DNA of 57,861 bases, taken from NCBI GenBank assembly GCA_945921355.1, contig CAMEKM010000005.1, forward strand, positions 1-57,861, written 5' to 3'. The stretch is from an uncultured Bacteroidales bacterium. GTDB taxonomy: Bacteria; Bacteroidota; Bacteroidia; Bacteroidales; Paludibacteraceae. Under the pieces are notes generated by a model. That model did no database searches, was not told where the DNA came from, and saw only the letters and a program-made list of their open reading frames with translations. Made by a program: the position numbers and the translations under genes. Below, piece by piece: positions 1-8,788 of the stretch (the stretch's first letter is position 1; every line of letters begins with the position of its first letter).

Positions 1-16
1 AAAAACGAACTTATTT

Positions 17-1543
17 ATGTTTGAAAATCAACCTAAAGGTCTGTTTGCATTGGCACTTGCCAACACAGGCGAACGATTTGGCTACTACACCATGTTAGCC
101 GTATTTGCGCTATTCTTGCGTGCGAACTTCGGATTAGAAGCTGCCACCGCAGGACAAATCTATTCTACCTTCCTTGCGTTGGTATATTTTTTGCCACTCG
201 TAGGCGGTATCTTGGCTGACAAGATTGGATACGGCAAGTGCGTAACCATCGGTATCATGGTAATGTTCCTCGGATATATCCTGCTGGCTATTCCATTGGG
301 CGCAGGCGGCACCGCTATGGGTGCGATGATTGCTGCGTTGGTACTCATCAGTTTCGGTACTGGCTTGTTCAAGGGTAACTTGCAAGTAATGGTAGGTAAC
401 CTCTACGACGACCCTAAATACGCAGACAAGCGCGATTCTGCTTTCTCACTCTTCTACATGGCGATTAACATTGGAGCAATGTTCGCTCCTACCGCAGCGG
501 TGAAGATCATGGATTGGGCACAAACCAGTCTTGGCGTGAGCGTGAACGACAGTTATCACTTCGCATTCATGGTTGCTTGCGCATCATTGATACTCAGTAT
601 CGCCATCTACTACGCTTGCCGTCCTTGGTTCAAGCACGTAGAGAACTCTGCTAAGCAAGCAGCTGCTACTGGTGCAAAAGTAGAAGAACTGACTCCAGAG
701 CAAACCAAGAAGCGTATCGTGGCTCTCTGCCTCGTGTTCGCGGTGGTAATCTTCTTCTGGATGGCATTCCACCAAAACGGTTTGACACTCACCTACTTCG
801 CTAACGAATTCGTACAACCACTCTGCACGGGCGTACAAACCATGTGGTTTGACATCATCAACCTTGTGATGATTGTCATCATCGTATATGCAGGTTTCTC
901 ATTGGTACAAAGCAAGACTGCCAAAGCAAAAGTATTCTCTGGCGTAGCTATCGTTGCTGCATTGGGCGTATTGGCATACAAATACCTCCATATCTCTCCA
1001 GAAGGAATCACCTTGAGTGCACCAATCTTCCAACAATTCAACCCATTCTATGTAGTGGCACTCACTCCATTCAGCATGGCACTCTTTGGTGCACTTGCTA
1101 AGAAAGGCAAAGAGCCATCTGCTCCACGCAAAATTGCGCTGGGTATGGTGGTGGCTACTATCGCCTACATCGTGATGGCTGTAGCTTGTGTTGGTCTGCT
1201 CACTCCTAACGCACAGGAGTTGGCTCGCGTAACGGGCGACCCAATCTTCGTGAATGCTAACGTACTCATCTACACCTACTTGATTCTCACCTTCGCTGAG
1301 TTGCTTCTCAGTCCAATGGGTATCTCCTTCGTGACCAAAGTGGCTCCTCCAAAGTATAAAGGTATGATGATGGGTGGCTGGTTCGTAGCTACCGCAATCG
1401 GTAACTACCTCGTTTCTATCGGTGGTAACCTCTGGGGCGACATGCCATTGTGGGGCGTATGGAGCGTATTCGTAGGCGTTTGCGCTGTGGCTGCCATCTT
1501 TATGTTCGCAATGATGAAGAAACTTGAAGACGCAACGAAGTAA
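17..1543 (+). CDS. POT-family proton-dependent peptide transporter
   Basis: A 508-residue inner membrane protein with about 12-14 hydrophobic segments. It begins with the POT/PTR signature: residues about 17-25 read NTGERFGYY, matching the ExxERFxYY motif of proton-coupled di/tripeptide symporters. The long helical loop around residues 205-235 and the length fit the family. Expected role: uptake of small peptides driven by the proton gradient. The ATG at 17 is the only sensible start, but only 16 bases of upstream sequence are in the window, so its promoter cannot be seen. The next gene starts 3 bases after the stop, suggesting cotranscription through rsmI and argS. Confidence 0.9.
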   Translation: MFENQPKGLFALALANTGERFGYYTMLAVFALFLRANFGLEAATAGQIYSTFLALVYFLPLVGGILADKIGYGKCVTIGIMVMFLGYILLAIPLGAGGTAMGAMIAALVLISFGTGLFKGNLQVMVGNLYDDPKYADKRDSAFSLFYMAINIGAMFAPTAAVKIMDWAQTSLGVSVNDSYHFAFMVACASLILSIAIYYACRPWFKHVENSAKQAAATGAKVEELTPEQTKKRIVALCLVFAVVIFFWMAFHQNGLTLTYFANEFVQPLCTGVQTMWFDIINLVMIVIIVYAGFSLVQSKTAKAKVFSGVAIVAALGVLAYKYLHISPEGITLSAPIFQQFNPFYVVALTPFSMALFGALAKKGKEPSAPRKIALGMVVATIAYIVMAVACVGLLTPNAQELARVTGDPIFVNANVLIYTYLILTFAELLLSPMGISFVTKVAPPKYKGMMMGGWFVATAIGNYLVSIGGNLWGDMPLWGVWSVFVGVCAVAAIFMFAMMKKLEDATK

Positions 1544-1546
1544 TCT

Positions 1547-2302
1547 ATGAACAATCTTATTCAAGCAATAACCGACTACACAACCGCTCTGGAGCAGAAA
1601 CTCTCTGCTCTGGAGGCGCGTGTGGCGCAACTCGAAGAAGCCAATGAGGCAATGAAGCGAGAAGGCGATGAGGCGAAAGCCCTAATAGCAACCTTGCAAG
1701 CCGAAGTGGCTGCATTGGCAGCTGCTGGTGTTGTAGCTGCACAAGCTGCAGAACCAGAAGTAGAGATCGAACTCATCGTGGGAGAAGAGACCGAGAGTGA
1801 AAACGAAGAGGTGACAATTGAAAACGAGTTCGCTGAAGAGCCACAAGAAGAAGTTAAAGAAGAACAGGCAAAACTAGCATCTACAGAAACCCTAGAACCA
1901 CTAGAGTCACTAGAGATGCTAGATGAACTAGAGGTGGCTGAACCAGTGGTAGAACCAGCACCTGCAGTAGAACCAGCACCTGCTTCACAACCAGAAGCAA
2001 AGGCAGAGCCAGTGGCAGAACCTACACAATCACTACACAACGCTACACAACCTCTCCAGACATCGCTCTTTGGCACGGCAGTAGAAGATATCCGCCAAGC
2101 CATATCCTTGGGGGACCGTTTCCTCTTCCAACGCGAACTCTTTGCAGGCAATGGCGAATTGATGCAAAAGACTTTGGACGAACTCAATGCGTTGGGCTCA
2201 TTGGAAGAGGCCATGGATTATGTAGCAGATAACTTCGAGTGGGATAGCGACTCTACCGCAGTAAAACTCTTTGAGAACGTACTCAAGAGACGCTTCGCGT
2301 AA
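1547..2302 (+). CDS. Coiled-coil protein with acidic Pro/Ala-rich linker, conserved C-terminal domain
   Basis: Function not recognised. Residues 1-60 are a heptad-like coiled coil, about 65-165 are a low-complexity linker rich in Glu, Pro, Ala and Val, and the last 70 residues (starting near the motif ISLGDRFLFQREL) form a compact helical domain that looks conserved. The linker DNA is itself repetitive: five 9-bp units beginning CTAGA at 1892-1936 and an 18-bp doublet at 1949-1984 encoding two copies of VEPAPA. No signal peptide or membrane segment is visible, so it is probably cytoplasmic. It is tightly coupled to the upstream transporter (3-bp gap) and followed by a hairpin repeat before rsmI. 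Confidence 0.75.
   Translation: MNNLIQAITDYTTALEQKLSALEARVAQLEEANEAMKREGDEAKALIATLQAEVAALAAAGVVAAQAAEPEVEIELIVGEETESENEEVTIENEFAEEPQEEVKEEQAKLASTETLEPLESLEMLDELEVAEPVVEPAPAVEPAPASQPEAKAEPVAEPTQSLHNATQPLQTSLFGTAVEDIRQAISLGDRFLFQRELFAGNGELMQKTLDELNALGSLEEAMDYVADNFEWDSDSTAVKLFENVLKRRFA
1892..1984 (+). repeat. 9-bp x5 and 18-bp x2 tandem repeats in coding sequence
   Basis: Five consecutive 9-bp units starting CTAGA (1892-1936) encode a Leu/Glu-rich stretch. An 18-bp unit encoding VEPAPA is present twice at 1949-1984. Both keep the frame because the units are multiples of three. Confidence 0.85.
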
Positions 2303-2346
2303 CGTTTAGTGAACGCGCTTTCAGCGCTACTGTTTAGTGTTTAGAG
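2303..2346. repeat. Hairpin repeat of the TAG-palindrome-GTCC / ACTAAAC family
   Basis: On the minus strand this reads CACTAAACAG, then TAG, then a GCGCT/AGCGC palindrome, then GTTC and ACTAAAC. The same architecture is seen at 33177-33214 and 34180-34233 and inside the dipeptidase gene at 25555-25640. It fills the gap between the coiled-coil gene and rsmI. Confidence 0.6.
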
Positions 2347-2353
2347 AAAAAAC

Positions 2354-3028
2354 ATGTTATACATAGTACCTACACCCGTTGGAAATCTCGAGGACATCAC
2401 TTTTCGTGCGCTCCGCGTACTGAAAGAGGTGGACCTCATTCTTGCTGAAGATACCCGCACGTCGTCTGTGCTGCTCAAGCATTACGATATCCATACGCCA
2501 CTGAAAAGCCATCATAAGTTCAACGAACATGAGACGAGCGACGATATGGCTAATCGTATAGCTGCGGGCACGACTGTGGCACTGATCTCTGATGCAGGTA
2601 CACCCTGTATTTCTGATCCAGGCTTTATGCTCGTGCGCGCGTGTGTAGAAAAAGGAGTGGAAGTACAATGTCTGCCTGGTGCCACAGCCTTCGTGCCCGC
2701 ATTAGTCAATTCAGGATTGCCTAACGACCGCTTTTACTTCGAGGGCTTTCTCCCACAGAAGAAAGGTCGCCAGACACGCATGAAGATTCTCGCCGAGCAG
2801 ACGCACACGATGATTATCTATGAATCGCCCTTCCGATTGGTAAAAACATTGGAGCAACTGGCAGAGGTGATGGGCAGTGAACGACGAGCAAGTGTAAGCC
2901 GTGAGATTAGCAAACTGCACGAGGATACCCAACGCGGGACACTCACGGAATTGGCAGCACACTACAAGCAAACACCGCCAAAGGGCGAGATCGTACTGAT
3001 TGTAGAAGGAAAGAAAGAAGAAAAATAA
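2354..3028 (+). CDS. rsmI: 16S rRNA (cytidine-1402-2'-O)-methyltransferase
   Basis: A 224-residue tetrapyrrole-methylase-fold enzyme that uses S-adenosylmethionine to 2'-O-methylate C1402 in the decoding centre of 16S rRNA. The N-terminus carries the diagnostic VPTPVGNLEDIT followed by ILAEDTRTS at residues about 30-38, then HHKFNEHE and the glycine-rich LISDAGTPCISDPG near residue 80. Length is slightly shorter than the E. coli protein, as is common in Bacteroidota. It starts at the ATG at 2354 after a hairpin repeat and is followed 9 bases later by argS, so the two are probably on one transcript. Confidence 0.95.
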   Translation: MLYIVPTPVGNLEDITFRALRVLKEVDLILAEDTRTSSVLLKHYDIHTPLKSHHKFNEHETSDDMANRIAAGTTVALISDAGTPCISDPGFMLVRACVEKGVEVQCLPGATAFVPALVNSGLPNDRFYFEGFLPQKKGRQTRMKILAEQTHTMIIYESPFRLVKTLEQLAEVMGSERRASVSREISKLHEDTQRGTLTELAAHYKQTPPKGEIVLIVEGKKEEK

Positions 3029-3037
3029 CACTTACAT

Positions 3038-4834
3038 ATGAAATTAGAAGAAATACTTATTCCTAAGGTACAAGAAGCAGTAAAGACCTTGTACGGTGTA
3101 GAGATTACCCCTGCGCAAGTGCAGTTCCAAAAAACGCGCGCTGAGTTTGAGGGCGACATCACACTTGTGGTCTTTCCGTTCGTAAAAGCGGCTCGCAAAG
3201 CCCCAGCAATGGTGGCACAAGAGGTAGGCGAAGCACTCATCGCCTCATCGCCTAATAGCCTCATCGCCTCATTTAACGCAGTGCAAGGTTTCCTCAACCT
3301 CAGTATCGCACAAAGCTATTGGGTGGAACAACTCCAAGCAATTGCAGAAAATTCGGAGTACGGACAACTCTCCCGCGGCGAAGGCGAGAAACCACTCATG
3401 ATGGTAGAATACTCTTCGCCTAACACCAACAAACCATTGCACCTCGGTCACGTGCGCAATAACCTGCTCGGTTATTCCATCGCCAAGATCCAAGAGGCAA
3501 ATGGTTGGAACGTAGTGAAAACCAATATCGTCAACGACCGTGGTATCCATATCTGCAAGTCTATGCTCGCATGGCAGAAGTTCGGCAATGGCGAGACACC
3601 AGAGACCAGTGGCAAGAAAGGCGACCACCTCATCGGCGACTACTATGTGCGCTTCGATGTAGCGTACAAAGCGCAAATCAAGGAGCTAATGGCTCAGGGT
3701 ATGGACGAGGAGACTGCTAAAAAAGAAGCTCCACTCATCAAAGAGGCGCAAGCGATGCTCGTAAAATGGGAGCAAAACGACCCAGAGGTGCGTGCTCTCT
3801 GGCAAAAGATGAACGAGTGGGTATATGCTGGCTTTGACGAGACATACGCGCAAATGGGCGTCAGTTTCGACAAGATTTACTACGAAAGCGACACCTATCT
3901 CGTAGGCAAAGGCGAAGTAGAGCGTGGTCTCGCCAAAGGCGACTTCTACCGCCGCGAAGATGGCTCTGTATGGGCTGACCTCGCGCAAAACGGACTCGAC
4001 GAGAAGCTCCTTCTCCGCGCAGACGGTACATCTGTGTATATGACCCAAGATATTGGTACTGCGAAGCTTCGTTTCCAAGACTACCCTATCAACAAAATGG
4101 TATATGTAGTTGGTAATGAGCAAGAATACCACTTCAAGGTGCTCAGTATCCTCCTCGACCGCCTCGGCTTCCCATTCGGCAAGGAGTTGGTACACTTCTC
4201 TTACGGTATGGTCGAACTCCCAAACGGCAAGATGAAGAGCCGCGAAGGTACGGTGGTAGATGCCGACGACCTCATGGCACAGATGATTGCGGATGCGAAA
4301 GAGATTTCGAAAGACAAAGTCAATACCCTACCCGACATCACCGAGGCAGAGGCCAACGAGATCGCTCGCATGGTAGGTCTAGGTGCGCTGAAGTACTTTA
4401 TCCTGAAGGTAGACCCACGCAAGAACATGCTCTTCAATCCAGAAGAGAGTATCGACTTCAACGGCAACACTGGACCTTTTATACAATACACGTACGCGCG
4501 TATACAGAGTGTGCTCCGCAAGGCAGGCGAGCATAATTCTGAATTCAAAATTCAAAATTCAAAATTAGAGAGCAAAGAACTCTCCCTCATCCAACGCCTC
4601 GTGGATTATCCTGCAGCAGTACGTCAAGCAGGTGATGAGTTCTCACCAGCTGTGATTGCGAACTACGCGTATGCATTGGCTTGTGACTTCAACAGTTTCT
4701 ACCACGATCATAGTATCTTGAACGAGGCCGATGCTGAGAAACGTGCATTGCGCCTCTTGCTTTCACAAACCGTGGCTAAGGTCATCAAGAGCGCTATGGC
4801 ATTGCTCGGCATTGAAGTACCTAATCGCATGTAA
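3038..4834 (+). CDS. argS: Arginyl-tRNA synthetase
   Basis: A 598-residue class I synthetase charging tRNA-Arg. Visible parts are the N-terminal Arg-S additional domain (residues 1-90), the HIGH-type motif HLGH at 135-138 in SSPNTNKPLHLGHVRNN, the catalytic Rossmann core, and the anticodon-binding domain ending in the family-typical terminus. The usual KMSKS is replaced by KMKSREG (around residue 397), normal for many ArgS. Two tandem microrepeats lie in frame: five octamers at 3233-3272 (residues about 66-78) and five heptamers at 4535-4569 (residues about 500-511). The second falls just before the anticodon-binding domain, where an added loop may be tolerated. Confidence 0.97.
   Translation: MKLEEILIPKVQEAVKTLYGVEITPAQVQFQKTRAEFEGDITLVVFPFVKAARKAPAMVAQEVGEALIASSPNSLIASFNAVQGFLNLSIAQSYWVEQLQAIAENSEYGQLSRGEGEKPLMMVEYSSPNTNKPLHLGHVRNNLLGYSIAKIQEANGWNVVKTNIVNDRGIHICKSMLAWQKFGNGETPETSGKKGDHLIGDYYVRFDVAYKAQIKELMAQGMDEETAKKEAPLIKEAQAMLVKWEQNDPEVRALWQKMNEWVYAGFDETYAQMGVSFDKIYYESDTYLVGKGEVERGLAKGDFYRREDGSVWADLAQNGLDEKLLLRADGTSVYMTQDIGTAKLRFQDYPINKMVYVVGNEQEYHFKVLSILLDRLGFPFGKELVHFSYGMVELPNGKMKSREGTVVDADDLMAQMIADAKEISKDKVNTLPDITEAEANEIARMVGLGALKYFILKVDPRKNMLFNPEESIDFNGNTGPFIQYTYARIQSVLRKAGEHNSEFKIQNSKLESKELSLIQRLVDYPAAVRQAGDEFSPAVIANYAYALACDFNSFYHDHSILNEADAEKRALRLLLSQTVAKVIKSAMALLGIEVPNRM
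3233..3272 (+). repeat. Octanucleotide tract, 5 copies, inside argS
   Basis: Five consecutive 8-bp units of form CGCCTCAT/CGCCTAAT. The same unit family occurs in the rpsA leader (6805-6844) and, reverse complemented, inside the small exported-protein gene (39672-39711). The reading frame stays open through it. Confidence 0.85.
4535..4569 (+). repeat. Heptanucleotide tract, 5 copies, inside argS
   Basis: Five 7-bp units of form AATTCNN, mostly AATTCAA, totalling 35 bp and translated in frame. The same unit family is found at 20145-20179, 33423-33457 and 39482-39509. Confidence 0.88.
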
Positions 4835-4922
4835 TCGAACATATTCACTCTGCTTTTCTTGCCCTATCCCTTCGGCAAAGGTATAACAAGGGTATAGAAA
4901 AGATGGTGAAAATAAAGACAAC

Positions 4923-4958
4923 AAAAAAAACGGCATGTCAATCGACATACCGTTTTTT
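4923..4958 (-). terminator. Rho-independent terminator of rpsA
   Basis: On the minus strand an inverted repeat with arms near AAAACGGTATGTC and GACATGCCGTTTT (4-base loop, one G-U pair) is followed by a run of eight T. It lies 17 bases beyond the rpsA stop codon. The plus strand has the same stem with one mismatch and six T, so it may also stop transcription from argS. Confidence 0.85.
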
Positions 4959-4974
4959 ATTATACTCAGAAAGA

Positions 4975-6792
4975 TTACTCTGCTGTTTCCTCTGTCTTAG
5001 CAGCTTTCTTGGTAGCCTTCTTTGCTGGTTTCTCTTCAGCAGCCATAGAAGCCTTCAAGTCAGCCAATACGCTCAAGTCACCAAGAGTGGTTTTCTCTAC
5101 CTTTGGCAACTCTGGTTGTGCCTCTTTCTTAGGAGCAGCCTTAGCCTCTTTTACAGGAGCCTCTTTGCGCTCTTCCCAAGTGCGGAGGTGAGAAAGAAGG
5201 ATACGCTTAGCATCGCGGTTGAACTCAATTACCTTGAAGTTCAATGTATCACCTACAGCTACAGGGCTCTTGTCTTCCTTTTGGAGGTGACGAGTGGTGC
5301 AATAGCCTTCAACGCCGTCCTCGAGTACTACAACAGCACCCTTGTCAGCAACCTCTGCTACCTTACCCTCAACGATGGTATCAACACCATACTTAACAGC
5401 GAGCTCTTCCCATGGATTCTCCTCCAATTGTTTGTGACCGAGTGAGAGACGACGGTTCTCTTTGTCGATTTCGAGAACAACTACCTCAATCTCAGCACCG
5501 ATTTGAGTGAACTCATTAGGATGTTTGATCTTCTTAGTCCAACTGAGGTCGCTGATGTGGATTAAGCCGTCAACGCCTTCTTCAATCTCAACGAATACGC
5601 CGAAGTTGGTGAAGTTACGTACTTTAGCAAAATGACGTGTACCAACAGCATACTTGGTATCAATATTCTCCCATGGATCAGCTTTGAGTTGCTTCAAGCC
5701 GAGTGACATCTTACGCTCGTCGCGGTCAAGTGTCAATACTACAGCCTCTACCTCGTCGCCTACTTTCAAGAAGTCATTAGCAGAACGCAAGTGTTGGCTC
5801 CAGCTCATCTCGCTTACGTGGATCAAGCCCTCTACGCCAGGAGCAACCTCTACGAATGCTCCGTAGTCAGCCATTACAACTACTTTACCGCTAATCTTAT
5901 CACCTACCTTGAGGTCTGCTTGGAGAGCCTCCCATGGGTGAGGAGTAAGTTGCTTCAAGCCAAGAGCGATACGTTTCTTCTCATCATCAAAGTCAAGGAT
6001 AACGACGTTGATCTTTTGTCCTTCTGTGAGCAATTCTTTAGGATCGCTCACACGACCCCAACTGAGGTCAGTGATGTGGATCAAACCATCTACACCGCCC
6101 AAATCCATGAACACACCGTATGCCATAATAGCCTTAACGGTACCTTCAAGCACTTGACCTTTCTCCAAGTGAGAGATGATTTCTTTCTTTTGTGCTTCGA
6201 GTTCTGCCTCGATAAGCGCTTTGTGAGATACTACTACATTGCGGAAGTCAGGATTAACCTTAACAATCTTGAATTCCATAGTTTTGCCTACGAATACATC
6301 GTAGTCGTGGATAGGCTTAACGTCGATTTGGCTACCTGGCAAGAACGCCTCTGTGCCAAGGATATCAACGATCATACCGCCCTTAGTGCGGCACTTGATG
6401 TAACCCTTAACCACTTCATTGTTATCCAATGCTTCGTTTACGCGATCCCAGCTGCGAGCAGCGCGTGCCTCTTTGTGAGAAAGTACCAATTGACCTTTCT
6501 TGTCCTCTTGGCTCTCTACGTAAACTTCTACTTTGTCACCAACTTTCAAATCTGGGTTGTAGCGGAACTCAGCAGCTGGCACGATACCATCTGACTTATA
6601 ACCTACATTTACAACAACCTCGCGTTTGTTGATGGACATTACGGTACCTTCTACTACCTCTTGATCTTTGATAGCGTTGAGGGTCTCGTCATACTTTTTG
6701 AGTAATTCTTCGTTTTGTGTGCCTTTTGATTCGTTCTCAAATGCATCCCAGTCGAAGTTCTGGAGTGAAAGATTTTCTGCCATTTTAAGCAA
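4975..6792 (-). CDS. rpsA: 30S ribosomal protein S1
   Basis: A 605-residue protein with six S1/OB-fold RNA-binding repeats at about residues 45-110, 128-190, 212-280, 298-366, 384-452 and 470-535. Repeats 3 to 5 carry the clear GLIHxSxxSW signature; the first two and the last are divergent, as is normal for S1. The tail is rich in Lys, Ala and Glu. S1 holds mRNA on the 30S subunit and is especially relevant in Bacteroidota, where Shine-Dalgarno sequences are rare. It is a single-gene unit with its own promoter (6924-6931) and terminator, and a leader of about 120 bases containing an octamer repeat tract. Confidence 0.97.
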   Translation of the reverse strand: MLKMAENLSLQNFDWDAFENESKGTQNEELLKKYDETLNAIKDQEVVEGTVMSINKREVVVNVGYKSDGIVPAAEFRYNPDLKVGDKVEVYVESQEDKKGQLVLSHKEARAARSWDRVNEALDNNEVVKGYIKCRTKGGMIVDILGTEAFLPGSQIDVKPIHDYDVFVGKTMEFKIVKVNPDFRNVVVSHKALIEAELEAQKKEIISHLEKGQVLEGTVKAIMAYGVFMDLGGVDGLIHITDLSWGRVSDPKELLTEGQKINVVILDFDDEKKRIALGLKQLTPHPWEALQADLKVGDKISGKVVVMADYGAFVEVAPGVEGLIHVSEMSWSQHLRSANDFLKVGDEVEAVVLTLDRDERKMSLGLKQLKADPWENIDTKYAVGTRHFAKVRNFTNFGVFVEIEEGVDGLIHISDLSWTKKIKHPNEFTQIGAEIEVVVLEIDKENRRLSLGHKQLEENPWEELAVKYGVDTIVEGKVAEVADKGAVVVLEDGVEGYCTTRHLQKEDKSPVAVGDTLNFKVIEFNRDAKRILLSHLRTWEERKEAPVKEAKAAPKKEAQPELPKVEKTTLGDLSVLADLKASMAAEEKPAKKATKKAAKTEETAE

Positions 6793-6804
6793 ATGTTTTG
6801 AAAA

Positions 6805-6844
6805 GCCTCATAGCCTAATTACCTTAGGACCTAATCGCCTTCCG
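6805..6844 (-). repeat. Octanucleotide tract, 5 copies, in rpsA leader
   Basis: Five degenerate 8-bp units (GCCTCATA, GCCTAATT and variants) lie within the transcribed 5' leader of rpsA, 12 bases upstream of the start codon. It is the same unit family as inside argS at 3233-3272. Confidence 0.7.
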
Positions 6845-6923
6845 ATTTAAAAGTTAAACAATCATATTCTGCTTTTTCTCGCGCAAGCGGACCATATATA
6901 TACTCCACCCACAAAAAAGCGTG

Positions 6924-6931
6924 CAAAATTA
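6924..6931 (-). promoter_or_regulatory. rpsA promoter, -7 box
   Basis: On the minus strand TAATTTTG, a match to the Bacteroidota -7 consensus TAnnTTTG, lies about 130 bases upstream of rpsA. It overlaps closely with the divergent promoter at 6964-6971. Confidence 0.75.
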
Positions 6932-6963
6932 CAACAAAATTTTGATATGTGCAAATATTTTTG

Positions 6964-6971
6964 TACTTTTG
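6964..6971 (+). promoter_or_regulatory. Promoter of the EF-hand-like membrane protein gene
   Basis: TACTTTTG followed by CAGC matches the -7 consensus. Transcription would begin near 6978, downstream of the in-frame ATG at 6921, so this box decides that translation starts at the ATG at 7014. Confidence 0.75.
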
Positions 6972-7013
6972 CAGCACTTTTCTAAATTTTGTGATAAAAT
7001 ACATTACAAATCT

Positions 7014-8714
7014 ATGAAACATACATGGACATACGCCAATATTGGCGGCAACACGCGCGTTATCATCAAAAATGGTAAAGATATTCAGCACTTGGCTGAA
7101 TTAGACGAAAAACTATGGACTGTCTTAGCATGCCCAGTATCGGGGTTGGAAATACCAGATGAGAGTCTTGCGCTCATTGACCACGATCATGATGCCAAGA
7201 TTCACATCCAAGACGTAGTGGCAACTGCTCAATGGCTGTGCGACACATTGCAAAATCCTGACATTCTGCTCCAAGGTAACGACACATTACCTCTCGATGC
7301 TATCAAGGATGAGGCGATATTAGCAGTAGCCACTCCGTTAGCGGAAGGTGGCATGGTATCGCTTGCTGCCGTCAAAGCAGCAATAGCCAACGTGAGTGTC
7401 GAGCAACAACCATTGCCTCAGGCTCCCCACCCTGCTGATGTGATGGCAGCCTACAAGGCATGCCAAGAGGCATATGGTCAGTATTTCCAAACGGCTAAGT
7501 TGCAATCCTTGGGTTTAGCCACGCTACCTGCCGATGCCGCAGCACCTGGTCTGACCGAGGAGCAGTTCACCGAGATGGGCAAGAAGATTGCCGAGTACGA
7601 AGCTGCCAAAGCAGCCGCTGAAGCAGCTAACGCGGGCGCCATTGCTGCTGCCAAAGCAGTATATCAACCATTGGAAAAACTGCTATTGCTCTGCCGCGAT
7701 TTCTGCACTTTGCTCCGCAATTTCGTTAGTTTCCAAGACTTCTATGCCAAACGTGGCAAAGCGCTCTTAGGACGCGGTGCCAGCGATGAAACACCTTGGG
7801 CTATCTTCCAAGCTGGTACATTGGTGATTGACCAACGCGCCTGCAATCTCTGCTTGCGCGTGAATGACATGGCCAAGCACAATGCACAGGCACCCGATAG
7901 TGGTATGTTCCTCATCTATTGCCAATGTACATTGCACGCTACAGGCGAAAAGATGCAAATCGTAGCAGCCATGACTGTAGGTGATATCCGCCACTTAAAG
8001 GTAGGCAAGAATGCCCTTTTCTACGACCGTCAAGGTCGCGACTGGGAAGCAGAAGTGGTAAAGATTATCGACAATCCTATCTCTATTGGGCAAGCTTTCT
8101 GGAGCCCTTATCGCAAGTTGGGCGATTGGGTGAGCGGATTGATTACCAAGTCGGCAGCAGAGAAGGAAAAGAAATCTTTTGCGGATATGACTACCAAGTT
8201 ACAAACCACGCCTGCGGCAGGTGCAGCACCAGCCGCAGCACCGCAACCTGCACCATTCGACATCGCTAAGTTCGCTGGTATCTTTGCTGCCATTGGTATG
8301 GCTGTTGGCTATATTGGTGCCTTCCTTACTAGTTTAGCGACAGGCGTCAAAGATATTGCCACATATGCGTGGTGGGCGCTTCCAGTAGCTATTCTATCAT
8401 TGTTTATGGTCATCAGTGGTCCTTCTATGGTGCTTGCGTGGATGAAACTCCGCAAACGCAATCTTGCGCCACTCCTCAACGCCAACGGTTGGGCTATCAA
8501 CGCAGATGCTATTGTCAATGTGCTATTTGGCAATACGCTTACCGAGCAAGCGCAATTCCCTATCTTGAAGCTCAACGACCCACACGCTAAGATCAAGAAA
8601 CTAACCGCTGGTGGCAAATGGAGCATTGCTATTGCTGCCATATTGCTGGGCATTGCGATGGCTATTCTTACCATGTATTGGCTTGGTGTTCGCATCGTTT
8701 GGTGCACATGCTAA
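7014..8714 (+). CDS. EF-hand-like membrane protein of unknown function
   Basis: A 566-residue protein, no firm function recognised. Residues 56-67 form a 12-residue EF-hand-like loop with Asp at positions 1, 3, 5 and 12 and Ile at 8, which suggests calcium binding. Residues about 170-220 are Ala-rich and helical. The C-terminal third has a Pro/Ala-rich linker (about 400-415) and three hydrophobic segments near 417-445, 455-480 and 535-562, so the bulk probably sits on one face of the inner membrane. I recall related conserved hypotheticals with the same N-terminal CPVxGLE plus EF-hand arrangement. The start at 7014 is chosen because the promoter box lies downstream of the earlier ATG. It is followed by an 11-bp repeat tract and prfC. 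Confidence 0.7.
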   Translation: MKHTWTYANIGGNTRVIIKNGKDIQHLAELDEKLWTVLACPVSGLEIPDESLALIDHDHDAKIHIQDVVATAQWLCDTLQNPDILLQGNDTLPLDAIKDEAILAVATPLAEGGMVSLAAVKAAIANVSVEQQPLPQAPHPADVMAAYKACQEAYGQYFQTAKLQSLGLATLPADAAAPGLTEEQFTEMGKKIAEYEAAKAAAEAANAGAIAAAKAVYQPLEKLLLLCRDFCTLLRNFVSFQDFYAKRGKALLGRGASDETPWAIFQAGTLVIDQRACNLCLRVNDMAKHNAQAPDSGMFLIYCQCTLHATGEKMQIVAAMTVGDIRHLKVGKNALFYDRQGRDWEAEVVKIIDNPISIGQAFWSPYRKLGDWVSGLITKSAAEKEKKSFADMTTKLQTTPAAGAAPAAAPQPAPFDIAKFAGIFAAIGMAVGYIGAFLTSLATGVKDIATYAWWALPVAILSLFMVISGPSMVLAWMKLRKRNLAPLLNANGWAINADAIVNVLFGNTLTEQAQFPILKLNDPHAKIKKLTAGGKWSIAIAAILLGIAMAILTMYWLGVRIVWCTC

Positions 8715-8717
8715 TGT

Positions 8718-8750
8718 CCCGAAGATACCCTGAAGATACCCCGAAGATAG
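8718..8750 (+). repeat. 11-bp tract, 3 copies (CCCGAAGATAC)
   Basis: Three consecutive 11-bp units lie just after the stop of the membrane protein gene. The exact reverse complement unit is present three times at 25964-25996. Confidence 0.88.
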
Positions 8751-8788
8751 CTTTTGAATAACAACTATTAAAACGACATAAAACGATT

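Noticed and set aside
899..1630. 243-codon open frame on the minus strand
   Set aside because: It lies opposite the peptide transporter, has Cys/His-rich composition typical of antisense reading, and no promoter or family match.
5791..6594. 267-codon open frame on the plus strand
   Set aside because: Antisense to rpsA, where strong codon bias opens complementary frames; no recognisable protein.
6921..7013. N-terminal extension of the EF-hand-like membrane protein from an upstream ATG
   Set aside because: The promoter -7 box at 6964-6971 lies inside the extension, so those codons would not be transcribed.
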